Positions 47,145-55,851 of a stretch of 64,000 nt of DNA are shown one piece after another (within the stretch, counting starts at the first letter, position 1; each line of letters starts with the position of its first letter). The notes under the pieces are model-generated. The model was not told where the DNA came from. It worked only from the letters and a program-made list of their open reading frames with translations, and ran no database searches. Made by a program: the position numbers and the translations under genes. The stretch is from Pelagibius sp964472095 (GTDB taxonomy: Bacteria; Pseudomonadota; Alphaproteobacteria; Kiloniellales; Kiloniellaceae). The stretch lies in contig CAYYIV010000002.1 of the NCBI GenBank assembly GCA_964472095.1, positions 62,001 to 126,000 of the forward strand, in the 5' to 3' direction.

Positions 47145-48764
47145 CTAGTCGGGGACCGGCCAGCGGACCACGAATCGGGCGCCCCGGCCGTCCTCGCTTC
47201 GTTCGACCTTGAGGTCCCCGCCCATGGAGCGCGCCGCCGAGCGCGCCACCGGCAGGCCGAGCCCGGTACCGGCGATGCCGTCGACCTGCTTGGAACGCCA
47301 ATAGGGCTGAAAGATCGCATCGCGCTCCGCTGCCGGAACGCCGGGACCACAGTCAGTCACGATGACCAGGTAACTGCCGCCGTCGCGGCGCAATTCGACC
47401 GCGACGTCCCCAATCCCGCGCGAATACTTGATCGCGTTCTGCATCAGGTTCGAGAGAATGGTATGCATTGCGGCATCGTTCAGGCCGTAGATCGGCGTGC
47501 CGATCTCGTCTTGCAGCACCATTCTCTGCTTGCTGCGCAGGGCGACGGAGACTTCGCGCCACACGGCGCGGCAGAAGCGTCCGAGATCGCGAGGCTCGCC
47601 GCCGTCGCCGTTTTCCCCGGCCTCGGCACGGCCCATGACCAGGACATCGTCGACGAGACGTGCCAGCGTGCCGACCGCGCGCCGGATGGTCTTGGTCTCC
47701 TCGTGGCGCTCGGACTCGCTCATCTGGTCGCCGAAGCGTTCGAGCATGTCGGCAGATGTCCCGATCGCCTGCAGCGGCGTGCGCAGCTCGTGGGACACCA
47801 TCGAGACGAAGTCCGACTTCTGCGAACGCCGTTGCTTTTCCTGATACAGCGAAATGGAAAGCCTGCCCTCTCGGGAGATCACCATTTCAACCCGCTTGAT
47901 GGCGAGGACGAGGAGGAAGCAGACGGCCAGCAATGCGACCAGCAGCAGCGGCGCCAGACTCCACAGCAGATCATCGCCGGAGCGCTGGTCGCGCCATACG
48001 ATGCTGCCGATCACCTGACCGTCGAGTCCCTTGACCTCGCAGCCGAGAAAGCCCGGCGGGGCCTTGCCACGCAGGAAGTGAAGGTTGTCGATGTGATGGC
48101 CGACACCGGCGCGGGTGAAGAGGGTCAGATCCACGGGCTGCAAGAAGACCAGGACGTTGCCTTGCTCTGTGCCCGGGGCCTCCGCATTGTCGAGCGGGGC
48201 GACGAGGCTGGCGCCAACCAGCGCCAGGTCCTGCTGGTACAGCACGAAACCGCTGGCCGGAACCTCGTCGATCGAGCGGCCGGCGCGGGCCGCGGCGACC
48301 AGTTGTGCAGCACCCGCGGGCAGCACCGGCGAACGTTCCGGCGCGACGACCTGGCCGTTCTCGAAGCTGAAGCGGACCGTCCCATCGGGCGCCACCACCC
48401 AGCCGGCGGCGACAGCGAAGGCGGCCTGCAGATAGGCCGGCAGTTCCTCGCGCGCCCAGCGCGCGTCGAGCTGCATGCCCTGCCGCGAGACGGTGGCGCC
48501 CCACCTGGCGTAGTCGATCACCAACTGGCGCAGGCCGTCCTTGCGGATCTGCATGACCGAGCGGATCAGATCGTCCTGCGCCTCGGCGTCACGCTCGCTG
48601 GCAGATTCGGCACTCCAGTACAGCAGCGCCGACACCGCCATCAGCGATACCGCGACCAGCAGCAGGATAGGAAACAGCAGGTTGCGGCGCCGACGCGCGA
48701 GAATCTCGCGAGTCCTGTCCATGCGCGACTGCGGCCGATGCTCGCGTCCGGTGAAGGTAGCCAT
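47145..48764 (-). CDS. Membrane sensor histidine kinase with CHASE4-like sensor domain
   Basis: A 539-residue kinase. Membrane segments at about residues 29-51 and 265-288 flank a periplasmic domain of about 210 residues with the CHASE4-style IDYARWGATV motif. The kinase core has phospho-acceptor His325 (VSHELRTPLQAI), an N-box (HTILSNLMQNAIKYS) and G boxes (DCGPGVPAAERDAIF, GTGLGLPVARS). No response regulator gene is adjacent. An ATG at 48764 is chosen because the following basic-then-hydrophobic N-terminus is typical; the longer frame upstream is not. Confidence 0.88.
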   Translation of the reverse strand: MATFTGREHRPQSRMDRTREILARRRRNLLFPILLLVAVSLMAVSALLYWSAESASERDAEAQDDLIRSVMQIRKDGLRQLVIDYARWGATVSRQGMQLDARWAREELPAYLQAAFAVAAGWVVAPDGTVRFSFENGQVVAPERSPVLPAGAAQLVAAARAGRSIDEVPASGFVLYQQDLALVGASLVAPLDNAEAPGTEQGNVLVFLQPVDLTLFTRAGVGHHIDNLHFLRGKAPPGFLGCEVKGLDGQVIGSIVWRDQRSGDDLLWSLAPLLLVALLAVCFLLVLAIKRVEMVISREGRLSISLYQEKQRRSQKSDFVSMVSHELRTPLQAIGTSADMLERFGDQMSESERHEETKTIRRAVGTLARLVDDVLVMGRAEAGENGDGGEPRDLGRFCRAVWREVSVALRSKQRMVLQDEIGTPIYGLNDAAMHTILSNLMQNAIKYSRGIGDVAVELRRDGGSYLVIVTDCGPGVPAAERDAIFQPYWRSKQVDGIAGTGLGLPVARSAARSMGGDLKVERSEDGRGARFVVRWPVPD

Positions 48765-49235
48765 TCCCCATACCTTTGCGGGGAGGAGAAAACCGGCCGG
48801 CGGCCGGAGCGACGGGAGTATAGACGGAACACCCCAGATGGCACAGAGGCTTGGGTTGTAAATCAGGATCTGTCGTCGACTTCCAGCCGCCTGATTCCCT
48901 GCTTCCCCGATCATTGCCGTGCCGGACACCGAGAGCGCGCTTTCCCGGCCGCTGCCACAAAAGAGAAGTGACGGCCGCTGCCCGGCGCCCCCGTGGGAGG
49001 GAGCGTCGGCGGCGCAGCATTGCTCCTGGCAAGATCCGTTCCGAGGAGGCAGAATCACGAGCATCGAGTCGCCGCCTCCTCGAAGCCATTCCACCACTGG
49101 CTAGGCAACCCCCTTGCACCACCGACGTCCAGGCATGCGCCCCGCCGATCCGCCCCCGCCATTGCCCCGCGCCGCCAGGTCTGCGAGATTCGCGGGCGTC
49201 TGGACCCAGGAAATTAGCCAATTCGGACCGATCAC
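48765..49235. other. Divergent intergenic region, sensor kinase to sigma factor
   Basis: About 470 bases between two divergent genes. No credible coding frame is seen. A 10-bp direct repeat GGCCGCTGCC occurs at 48947-48956 and 48973-48982. I could not identify a clear ECF-type promoter before the sigma gene. It must contain both promoters. Confidence 0.4.
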
Positions 49236-49814
49236 GTGAGCGGACTAGTAAAATCGACGGCCTCCCAGGACTCTTCCGACCAGTTGGGCCAGCTGCTGGC
49301 GCGCTGCAGGCTCGGCGACCAGACCGCTTTCGCTGCCCTCTATGAGGCCACCTCCGCGAAACTCTACGGCGTCGCCCTGCGTATATTGAGACGGGAAGCC
49401 TGGGCCGAGGAGGCCCTGCAAGAGGCCTTCGTGAAGATCTGGCGCCATGCGGAAAGCTACAATCCGGCCCGCGGGCGGCCGATGACCTGGATGATCAACG
49501 TGGTCCGAAATCAGTCGTTGGATCTGCTGCGTCGGGCCGACTATCGGGCCAATGAAGAGGAATGGAATCCTGAAACGGACCGACGGACAAGTGGCGAGAA
49601 CCCGGCAACCCTGGCCGAGACCAGCCAGGAAATGCAGCGGGTCCTCGGCTGCCTCGGCCTGCTGGGCGAAGAACAGCGGGACTGCATCCTGCTGTCCTAT
49701 CATCAGGGTCTGACGCCGACCGAGGTGGCAGAACGGCTGAAGCGGCCGGTGGGAACGGTGAAGACCTGGATCCGCCGCGGTTTGATCAAGGTAAGGGAGT
49801 GCCTGGATCAGTGA
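49236..49814 (+). CDS. ECF RNA polymerase sigma factor
   Basis: A 192-residue group IV sigma factor. Region 2 is at about residues 30-105 (AALYEATSAKLYGVALRILRREAWAEEALQEAFVKIWRHAESYNPARGRPMTWMINVVRNQSLDLLRR). Region 4 is at about 133-190, with recognition helix TPTEVAERLKRPVGTVKTWIRRGLIKVR. It overlaps the following anti-sigma gene. The pair resembles SigK/RskA-type systems. The GTG start lacks a strong ribosome site. Confidence 0.92.
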   Translation: MSGLVKSTASQDSSDQLGQLLARCRLGDQTAFAALYEATSAKLYGVALRILRREAWAEEALQEAFVKIWRHAESYNPARGRPMTWMINVVRNQSLDLLRRADYRANEEEWNPETDRRTSGENPATLAETSQEMQRVLGCLGLLGEEQRDCILLSYHQGLTPTEVAERLKRPVGTVKTWIRRGLIKVRECLDQ

Positions 49815-50572
49815 GGTACGACGACCCGCAATTGCAAGAGGCCTTGGCGAGCGCCTATGTGGCGGGGGCGCTGCAGGGACCGGCGCGCCGTCGTTTCGAG
49901 GCATTGCTGCGCACCCGTCCCACCCTGCGGCGCCGGGTCGAGGCCTGGGAGGATCGCCTGACGCCACTGGCCGACGCCACCCCGGAGGTGACGCCGCCGG
50001 CCCGCGTCTGGCGCGCCCTGCAGCGGCGCATCGCGCCGGCGGCGGAATCCGCGCCCGCCCGCACCGCCGGCTTCTGGAATGCCATCGCCTTCTGGCGCCC
50101 CTTCGGCGCCGTTGCCGCCTGCCTTGTCGTGCTGGTGACCGGCTTTGCCGCCTATCAGGCCCTGCGCCCGGAGACCACACCCCAGGTGGCCGAAGTCTCC
50201 CCGCAGCAGATCACGCCGAGCTACCTGGCGGTGCTCGAGGACGAGTCCAACCAGCCGGTCCTGGTAGTGACCGCCTTCCGCGGCCCCTGGCGCCTCACCG
50301 TTGAGCCGCTGCGCGACCTCGCGCCCTACCAGGGCAAGGTATTCCAGGTCTGGGCGGTCGAACGCGGCACCGGCACCTCGCGCCCGCTGCTGCAGGTGAG
50401 CAGCGGCGAAGTATTGCGCCAGCCGCTCGGAGAGGCGGGCTGGGATGCCATCAGGACGTCGGAGTCCCTGGCCGTCACCCTGGAGGACGCCGGGCAGGCC
50501 CCGGCCACACCGAGCGGCCCGGTACTGTTCTCAGGCCCCTGCCTCAACCTCACGCAACCGACGGAAACCTGA
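49811..50572 (+). CDS. Anti-sigma factor, RskA-like
   Basis: A 253-residue single-pass membrane protein. The N-terminal cytoplasmic part (LQEALASAYVAGALQGPARRRFEALLRTRPTLRRRVEAWEDRL) is a zinc-free anti-sigma-type helical domain. One membrane segment is at about residues 100-118 (AVAACLVVLVTGFAAYQAL). The C-terminal periplasmic RskA domain includes GKVFQVWAVERGTGTSRPL. The GTG at 49811 overlaps the sigma stop (GTGA); a GTG at 49799 is an alternative. It would hold the sigma factor inactive at the membrane until a signal triggers release. Confidence 0.88.
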   Translation: MRYDDPQLQEALASAYVAGALQGPARRRFEALLRTRPTLRRRVEAWEDRLTPLADATPEVTPPARVWRALQRRIAPAAESAPARTAGFWNAIAFWRPFGAVAACLVVLVTGFAAYQALRPETTPQVAEVSPQQITPSYLAVLEDESNQPVLVVTAFRGPWRLTVEPLRDLAPYQGKVFQVWAVERGTGTSRPLLQVSSGEVLRQPLGEAGWDAIRTSESLAVTLEDAGQAPATPSGPVLFSGPCLNLTQPTET

Positions 50573-50586
50573 GCCCCGGCGGCGCC

Positions 50587-51401
50587 TTACAGCGTCAGCA
50601 GGTGATTATCCCAGGCAACCGGCGCTGCCGCCGGATCGCCGAGTGCGGTCGTGCGGCCGCTCAGCGCGTTGTGATGCACCAGCCGACCGTAGCCGCTGGA
50701 GGCCAGGAAGCCGCCCGGCTCGCCCGAGGCGGCGACCCCGCAGCCGTCGCCCAGCGCCAGATTGCCGAGAGGGTGCCGCTCTCAGAATCGATGTAGGCCA
50801 GCGAGGGCTGCATGGTGTCGATGTTGAGCTTGCGCCGGCCGGCCTTGGGGTGCGTCTGGATACCGCCGTTGGCGACCACCAGCGTGCGTCCGTTCGACAG
50901 CAGCACTATCTCGTGCGGACCGATGGCATAGGCTTCCAGCTCGCCTTCACGGCGATAGCCCGCAGCTGCATCGTAGACGCCGATGCAGCCGCGGGCGTTG
51001 TCGTAGTCGTTCTCGCAGGCGAAGAGCCAGCGGCCGTCCGGACTGAACACGCCGTGGCCGTAGAAGTGGCGTCCCGCCATGGCATCGAAGCGCTTCGCCG
51101 GCGCCGCCGAAAACGGATCGAAAGCCAGCGCGAAGCGGCCGGGCCGCCGCGCGAAAACGACGGCCTCGCGGCGACCCGGGCGGCGGGCGGCGCCATGGCC
51201 GCGCTCCGGCAGCGGCAGGGTGGCGAGCACCCGGCCGTCCTCGGCAAAGACTCGGGCCAGGGTAGCGCCGGCTGCATCCGAGCAGGCGCTGACGAAGCAG
51301 CGTGTTTCCGCCGCCAGCGCCACCTCGGGAAGCGCAAGTCCCCAGGCGGCACAGAGTGCCGCCGAGCTGCCCAGGAAGCGGCGCCGATCAATCGCCGTCA
51401 T
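50587..51401 (-). pseudogene. DUF1513 gene broken by internal deletion and frameshift
   Basis: The N-terminal part reads MTAIDRRRFLGSSAALCAAWG, a Tat-type signal, then a beta-propeller-like series (GRHFYGHGVFSPDGRWLFACEND, GIGPHEI-like YAIGPHEIVLLSNGRTL, LNIDTMQPSLAYIDSESGT) typical of DUF1513. After that the frame turns into nonsense and stops at 50661. In another frame, from about 50765 to the stop at 50587, the expected DUF1513 C-terminus appears (LALGDGCGVAASGEPGGFLASSGYGRLVHHN, VAWDNHLLTL). The two parts meet near 50762-50776 and total about 270 codons where about 360 are usual, so roughly 90 codons are missing plus a frame change. It overlaps the imelysin gene upstream by 14 bases. An assembly error cannot be excluded. 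Confidence 0.75.
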
Positions 51402-52488
51402 AGCTGTTGAACCCCATCGGCAGAGCGAGAACCTCCGACAACGGCCCGCCGAGCAGTTCCAGCAGTTGGCGGGTCTCGACGCGGAGGGCGTCGAGTTTCC
51501 GCCAGCCGTCCGGCGTCTCCAGCACCGCCGCAAGGGAGTCCGGTTGCGCCGCCGCGGCGGCGACCAGGCGTTCGAGGGCGGAACGGATCGCATCGTCCAG
51601 TCCGGCGCCCTGCGGATGGGCCCGGGCGAGGTTCGAGAAGCTGTTCTCCCCGCCGACCTCGTAGAGCGCCCAGGCCGCCTCCAGGTTGATCCTGATGTTG
51701 CGCAGGGAGCGCGCCGAGCGCCAGGACTCGGCCCGCGTCACGCGGAGCGCCTCCGGCGCGTCGCCGAGCGGCCGGCCAAGCTTGTAGTCCGCCACCAGCA
51801 GCAGCGCCCCGCGCAGTGACTTGGCAAAGTCCAGCGTCGCCTCCTTGGCATCGAAGTAGCGGTCGTTGCCCGCGCCGGCGCTCAGCACCGTCTCGGCGTA
51901 GGCGTCCTCGCCATCGCGCCAGTCACGCAGCAGATCGGCGGCGATGAGCCTCCGATTGCGCCCTATGGCACCGGTCAGCGCGCAGCCGAAGGGCGTTGCC
52001 CAGTCGGCGTCCTCGCTGTCGAACAGCAGCCGCTCGAGGGCGGGAAAGCCCTGCACCGCAACGCTGCCGCTGGCAAAGGCCTGCGGCTCGAGAGCCTGCA
52101 TGTCCCGCGCCGACGTCATCTGTGCCAGGTGCCGCCCCACGGTGCCGCGCTTGTCAGGCCAGAACGCGATGCGATCGGCCTTGAGAAAGGTTTCGCTGGG
52201 CCCGAAGCGCAGGTGCTGCACGGCCATCCAGGCATCCATCGCCGCGTGGTAGGCCGCCGCGCTTTCGGCCGGCGTCGGCCGGCCGTCGACGCAGGCCTGC
52301 CTCAGCGACTCATCGAGCGAATCGGCAGCCTCTGCGAAGGCGGCATAGCGCGGCAGCACATAGCTCTCGACGATGGCCTCGTTGAGGGCGTCGTAGTCGC
52401 CTACCTGCGCTTCGGCCGCGGGCGCGGCAAGTCCCAGCAGCAGCGTCAATGCGGCCCCCAGCGGCATGAGCCTGGGCTCGAACAACAT
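51388..52488 (-). CDS. Imelysin-family exported protein (downstream copy)
   Basis: A 366-residue protein with signal peptide (ends AAPAAEA) and the imelysin/peptidase M75 helical fold. The typical GxHxxE motif appears degenerate as GFPALE, with Pro in place of His, a form seen in one of the two imelysins of such clusters. ATG 52488 is preferred because GAGGAGAGG lies just upstream. Imelysins in this context are iron-regulated surface or periplasmic proteins thought to take part in iron uptake. Confidence 0.88.
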   Translation of the reverse strand: MLFEPRLMPLGAALTLLLGLAAPAAEAQVGDYDALNEAIVESYVLPRYAAFAEAADSLDESLRQACVDGRPTPAESAAAYHAAMDAWMAVQHLRFGPSETFLKADRIAFWPDKRGTVGRHLAQMTSARDMQALEPQAFASGSVAVQGFPALERLLFDSEDADWATPFGCALTGAIGRNRRLIAADLLRDWRDGEDAYAETVLSAGAGNDRYFDAKEATLDFAKSLRGALLLVADYKLGRPLGDAPEALRVTRAESWRSARSLRNIRINLEAAWALYEVGGENSFSNLARAHPQGAGLDDAIRSALERLVAAAAAQPDSLAAVLETPDGWRKLDALRVETRQLLELLGGPLSEVLALPMGFNSYDGD

Positions 52489-52525
52489 GCTACCTCTCCT
52501 CGTTGTCGGTCGCACGTTGGCTGAC

Positions 52526-54025
52526 CTAAAGCGAACGCAGGAAGGCGAGGAGAGCCTCGCGCTGCTCGGCCGAAAGGGCCACCACCTTCTGCCTGGCGGC
52601 CTCAGCTTCGCCGCCGTGCCACAGCACGGCTTCCAGCAGGCTGCGCGCGCGCCCGTCGTGCAGGAACTGGGTGTGGCCGTTCACCGCCTCGGTGAGGCCG
52701 ATGCCCCAGAGCGGCGCGGTGCGCCATTCGCGGCCCGAGGCCTGGCCCTCCGGGCGGTTGTCGGCAAGCCCTTCGCCCATGTCGTGCAGCAGCAGATCGC
52801 TGTACGGCCAGATCAGCTGAAAGGACTGTTCCTCGCCGATGGAGTTGCGCCGTGTCACATACTTCGGGCGGTGGCAGTCGACGCAGCCGCTGTCATAGAA
52901 CACCCGCTTGCCGGCCAGCACCTGCGGGTCGTCGACGCCGCGTCGCGCTGGCACCGCAAGGTTGCGACTGTAGAAGGTGATCAGCTGCAGCATCTCGGCG
53001 GAGGCTTCGAGGCCGTCGTGCTGCTCGCTGTTGCCGTTCGGCGCCGCGAGGCATTCCGGCTGGCGCTCGGTGCAGTCGCCGGAGGCCGCCGGCATGCCGG
53101 GCGTCGAGATGCCGATGTCGCCGTTGATCGCGTGGATGCTCTGTTGCAGCAGGCTCGGCTGGCCGGCCTTCCAGCCGAAACGCCCGAGCACGACGGCCTT
53201 GCTCGCCTCATCCCACACGCGGTTGACCCGCCCGGAGATGCCGTCACCGTCGGCATCGTCGGGATCGGCCCAGCTCTCGATGTCCTCCGCGTAGATGGCT
53301 TCCAGCAGTCCGAGGCCGATCATCGGCGACGCCACGCGCGGCGACAGCATGACCTCCGGATGCAGCGGCCCATAACCGAGATCGCTGATGTCGTAGAAAG
53401 GGCGGCGCAAATGGACCACGGTGCCGTCCGCCAGGGTCACCGGCTCCTCCTCGTAGCGGATGGTCATTTTGCCTTCGGCCTTGAGGCCCTGGATCGCCAG
53501 GTCCTGCAGCTGGCCGCCGTAGGTCGGCTCCGGGATCACGTTGAGCCGGCCGCTAGCCAGCGCCGCGCGCTCGGCCTCGTTCTGCGGCGGGATGCTGAGC
53601 CGCAGGAACATCGAGACGGCGGAGTCCTCCGGCGAGGCCGGCGGATGGCCGCGGCCGTCCTTCAGGTGGCAGCGCTGGCAGGAGCGCGCGTTGAACAGGG
53701 GCCCGAGCCCGTCCGCCGAGGTCGTCGACGACGGCGCCGAGACCCAAAGCCGCCGGAACAGGCCATTGCCGATCTTGAAATCGAGCTCGCGCTCGAAGCT
53801 CATGTTGGCCGAGCTGTGCGAGAAGGCGTTGGCATTCACCGCCTCACGCGAGGTGGTGGCCCCGCCCGGCAGCAGCTCGAAGGTTTCAGGCTGTGTAAAG
53901 TCGTCCGTTGGCGCGATGACCGCGCCGATCCGCGCTCTTTCCTCAGGCGTCGGGCCGGCTGCCATGGCTGCCGGCCCGATCACGAGAAGCATCAAGGCAA
54001 CGACTGTCGCTTTAGTCTGCTGCAT
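52526..54025 (-). CDS. Di-heme oxidoreductase (DHOR/thiol oxidoreductase-like)
   Basis: A 499-residue periplasmic c-type cytochrome. A signal peptide (VIGPAAMAAG) is followed by two heme sites: CQRCH starting at Cys116 and CVDCH starting at Cys381. The PLFNARSCQRCHLKDGRG and RTAPLWGIGLTEAVNGHTQFLHDGRARSL segments are typical of the family found between imelysin genes. It may oxidise or reduce a metal or thiol during iron uptake; the exact reaction is not established. ATG 54025 is chosen over a GTG at 54037. Confidence 0.9.
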   Translation of the reverse strand: MQQTKATVVALMLLVIGPAAMAAGPTPEERARIGAVIAPTDDFTQPETFELLPGGATTSREAVNANAFSHSSANMSFERELDFKIGNGLFRRLWVSAPSSTTSADGLGPLFNARSCQRCHLKDGRGHPPASPEDSAVSMFLRLSIPPQNEAERAALASGRLNVIPEPTYGGQLQDLAIQGLKAEGKMTIRYEEEPVTLADGTVVHLRRPFYDISDLGYGPLHPEVMLSPRVASPMIGLGLLEAIYAEDIESWADPDDADGDGISGRVNRVWDEASKAVVLGRFGWKAGQPSLLQQSIHAINGDIGISTPGMPAASGDCTERQPECLAAPNGNSEQHDGLEASAEMLQLITFYSRNLAVPARRGVDDPQVLAGKRVFYDSGCVDCHRPKYVTRRNSIGEEQSFQLIWPYSDLLLHDMGEGLADNRPEGQASGREWRTAPLWGIGLTEAVNGHTQFLHDGRARSLLEAVLWHGGEAEAARQKVVALSAEQREALLAFLRSL

Positions 54026-54100
54026 CACGCCGATCACTCTTTGCCACCCACGAGCGGCCCCGGCTCCGGCCGAGGCCCGTCGGAGCGCGGCGCCATGCGA

Positions 54101-55384
54101 TCACTGGAACACGGCTTGCGGGTTGTCGAGGCTGTCGGAGCCCTCGAACTCGATGGCCGAGAGGTCGAGGGTCGCCACCACCCGCTCGATCGAGCGGGTC
54201 TGGTCGGTGAGCGCCTGGACCACGGCCTCGATGACGGCATTTCCCTCGGCATTGCCCTCACCGATCATCTGGTCGTAGGCCTCGACCTTCTCGGCGCGCT
54301 CGACCATGGCCAGCATGGCCTCATAGGCGGCTTCGAGCTTGGCCTTCATCTCTGCGTCGGCCGCCTTGTCCCGGGCGGCCACCAGATCGGACAGACTTGC
54401 GCCCTTCACGACGCTGCCGTCGACGCGCTGATAGCTGCCCAGATAGACGTTCATGATTCCGAGCTGGTCGTAGAAGTGCGAGTTGTGGGTGTTGTCGCTG
54501 AAGCAGTCGTGCTCTTCCTCCGGGTCGTGCAGCATGAGGCCGAGCTTGATGCGCTCGCCCGCCAGCTCGCCGTAGGAGAGGCTGCCCATGCCGGTCAGCA
54601 TGGTAGACAGGCCAGCATCAGGATCGCCCGACAGCAAGCCTTCGCGGGCCTCGCCGCCCGGGACCCAGGCGGCGATCATCTCTTCCAGGTCGTCGATCAA
54701 CAGCTCGGTCGCCGTCTTCAGATAGGCGGCGCGCCGCTCGCAATTGCCGCCGGTGCAGTTCCTGGTATCGAAGTCGCTGGCCGGTCGGTTGCCGGCGCCC
54801 GGGCCGGTCCCGTTCAGATCCTGGCCCCACAGCAGGAACTCGATGGCGTGGTAGCCGGTCGCCACGTTGGCTTCCACCGCCTCGGCCTCGTGCAGAACCT
54901 CGGCCAGCAGCGCCTTGGTGATCTCGCTGGCGTCGACGCTCTCGCCGTTCACCATCAGCGTCTCGTTGGCGATCACGTTGGCGGTGTAGATCGGGTTCTC
55001 GTCGGACTCGCTGCCGTAGTTCGCCTCCTCGACATAGTCGATCAGCCCCTCGTCGAGCGGCCAGGCGTTCACCTTGCCCTCCCAGTCGTCGACGATAGCG
55101 TTGCCGAAGCGGTAGGCCTCGGTCTGCTGGTAGGGCACGCGCGCGGCGATCCAGGCTTCGCGCGCTGCGGCGAGAGTGTCCTCGCTCGGATTGGCGATCA
55201 GGCTGTCGACGGCCTGCTGCAGCGACCGTGCCGTGATCAGCGAATCCTCGTAGGCGGCCTGGGCGATTTCGGCATAGGTCTCCAGGACCGCGCTCTTGTC
55301 GACCGCCGCGGCGCCGGAAGCCGTGGCCGCCAGCGGTATCAGGGCGACTGTCGCGGCCATGGCGACCGTCCGGATTGTCTTCAT
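54101..55384 (-). CDS. Imelysin-family iron-regulated protein (IrpA-like)
   Basis: A 427-residue protein with signal peptide (ends SGAAAVD) and intact GxHxxE motif (GYHAIEFLLWGQD). The FSDNTHNSHFYDQLG and PYQQTEAYRFGNAIVDDWEGKVNAWPLDE segments are typical of IrpA-like imelysins. It is first in the minus-strand run imelysin, di-heme protein, imelysin, DUF1513. Its upstream region holds a palindrome, a T-tailed hairpin and a Fur box, so iron control is likely. Confidence 0.93.
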   Translation of the reverse strand: MKTIRTVAMAATVALIPLAATASGAAAVDKSAVLETYAEIAQAAYEDSLITARSLQQAVDSLIANPSEDTLAAAREAWIAARVPYQQTEAYRFGNAIVDDWEGKVNAWPLDEGLIDYVEEANYGSESDENPIYTANVIANETLMVNGESVDASEITKALLAEVLHEAEAVEANVATGYHAIEFLLWGQDLNGTGPGAGNRPASDFDTRNCTGGNCERRAAYLKTATELLIDDLEEMIAAWVPGGEAREGLLSGDPDAGLSTMLTGMGSLSYGELAGERIKLGLMLHDPEEEHDCFSDNTHNSHFYDQLGIMNVYLGSYQRVDGSVVKGASLSDLVAARDKAADAEMKAKLEAAYEAMLAMVERAEKVEAYDQMIGEGNAEGNAVIEAVVQALTDQTRSIERVVATLDLSAIEFEGSDSLDNPQAVFQ

Positions 55385-55446
55385 CGGGTGCTCCCCTTAT
55401 CTCTGCGTGAACTGAAACGGCGGCCGAACAGCACGCCGCGACTGCG

Positions 55447-55465
55447 TCGCATTATTAATATGCGA
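55447..55465 (-). promoter_or_regulatory. 19-bp inverted repeat upstream of imelysin
   Basis: TCGCAT-7-ATGCGA with an AT-only centre (TATTAAT) lies about 62 bases upstream of the imelysin start. It has the look of an operator for the imelysin run. It does not closely match the canonical Fur box found at 55543, so a second iron regulator is possible. Confidence 0.5.
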
Positions 55466-55475
55466 GCCAAGAAAA

Positions 55476-55499
55476 GGCCGTCTTGCTAGGCAGACGGCC
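55476..55499 (-). terminator. T-tailed hairpin upstream of imelysin on the minus strand
   Basis: An 8-bp stem (GGCCGTCT/AGACGGCC) with 8-base loop is followed on the minus strand by TTTTCTT. It reads as an intrinsic terminator in the direction of the imelysin gene, in its leader. It could be an attenuator if transcription starts at the Fur-box region, or it may stop stray transcription. Confidence 0.55.
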
Positions 55500-55542
55500 C
55501 AAAAATGCTTCATGAAGTCCGGATTCTACACGGACATCCGCG

Positions 55543-55572
55543 ATTGACAATCATTATCATTCTCACCATATT
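55543..55572 (+). promoter_or_regulatory. Fur box overlapping the bfd promoter
   Basis: The sequence TTGACAATCATTATCATTCT matches the Fur-box style of GATAAT-type repeats. TTGACA at 55544-55549 is a good -35, and CATATT at 55567-55572 is a fair -10 at 17-base spacing, 27 bases before bfd. Iron-bound Fur would block it, fitting iron-starvation expression of bfd. Confidence 0.72.
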
Positions 55573-55598
55573 GAAGCCGGTCATCGAGGGAGTGCCGG

Positions 55599-55841
55599 AT
55601 GTACGTCTGCCTGTGCAATGGCTATCGGGACGCTGAAATCCGCGAGGTCGCGGAAAGCGGCGTCCGTTGCGTGCGGGAGGTCTACCTGACCCTCGGCAAC
55701 GGCCCCTGCTGCGGCACCTGCCTCGACTGTGCCCAGGATATCGTCGACGATGTGCACGGCACGACGTCAGCCTTCCCGACGCGGGAAGACGCCGGCAGCC
55801 GGACCGACGCCGACGAGAGCCTGCTGATGGCGGCGGAATAG
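55599..55841 (+). CDS. bfd: Bacterioferritin-associated ferredoxin
   Basis: An 80-residue 2Fe-2S protein that delivers electrons to bacterioferritin to release stored iron. The four ligands Cys4, Cys6, Cys38 and Cys41 match the known E. coli Bfd positions, and the helical NGYRDAEIREVAESG segment is present. The C-terminal 25 residues are an extra acidic tail. It has its own Fur-type promoter and lies beside the convergent bfr gene. Confidence 0.93.
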   Translation: MYVCLCNGYRDAEIREVAESGVRCVREVYLTLGNGPCCGTCLDCAQDIVDDVHGTTSAFPTREDAGSRTDADESLLMAAE

Positions 55842-55851
55842 GCCGCCAGCG

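Noticed and set aside
48851..49345. Plus-strand open frame of 164 codons before the sigma factor
   Set aside because: Its translation is Arg/Pro-rich and ends overlapping the sigma gene in another frame; probably noncoding.
52466..55489. A roughly 1000-codon open frame on the plus strand
   Set aside because: It is antisense to the imelysin and di-heme genes, which have clear domains and signal peptides; its translation is Arg/His/Gly-rich low-quality protein typical of high-GC shadow frames.
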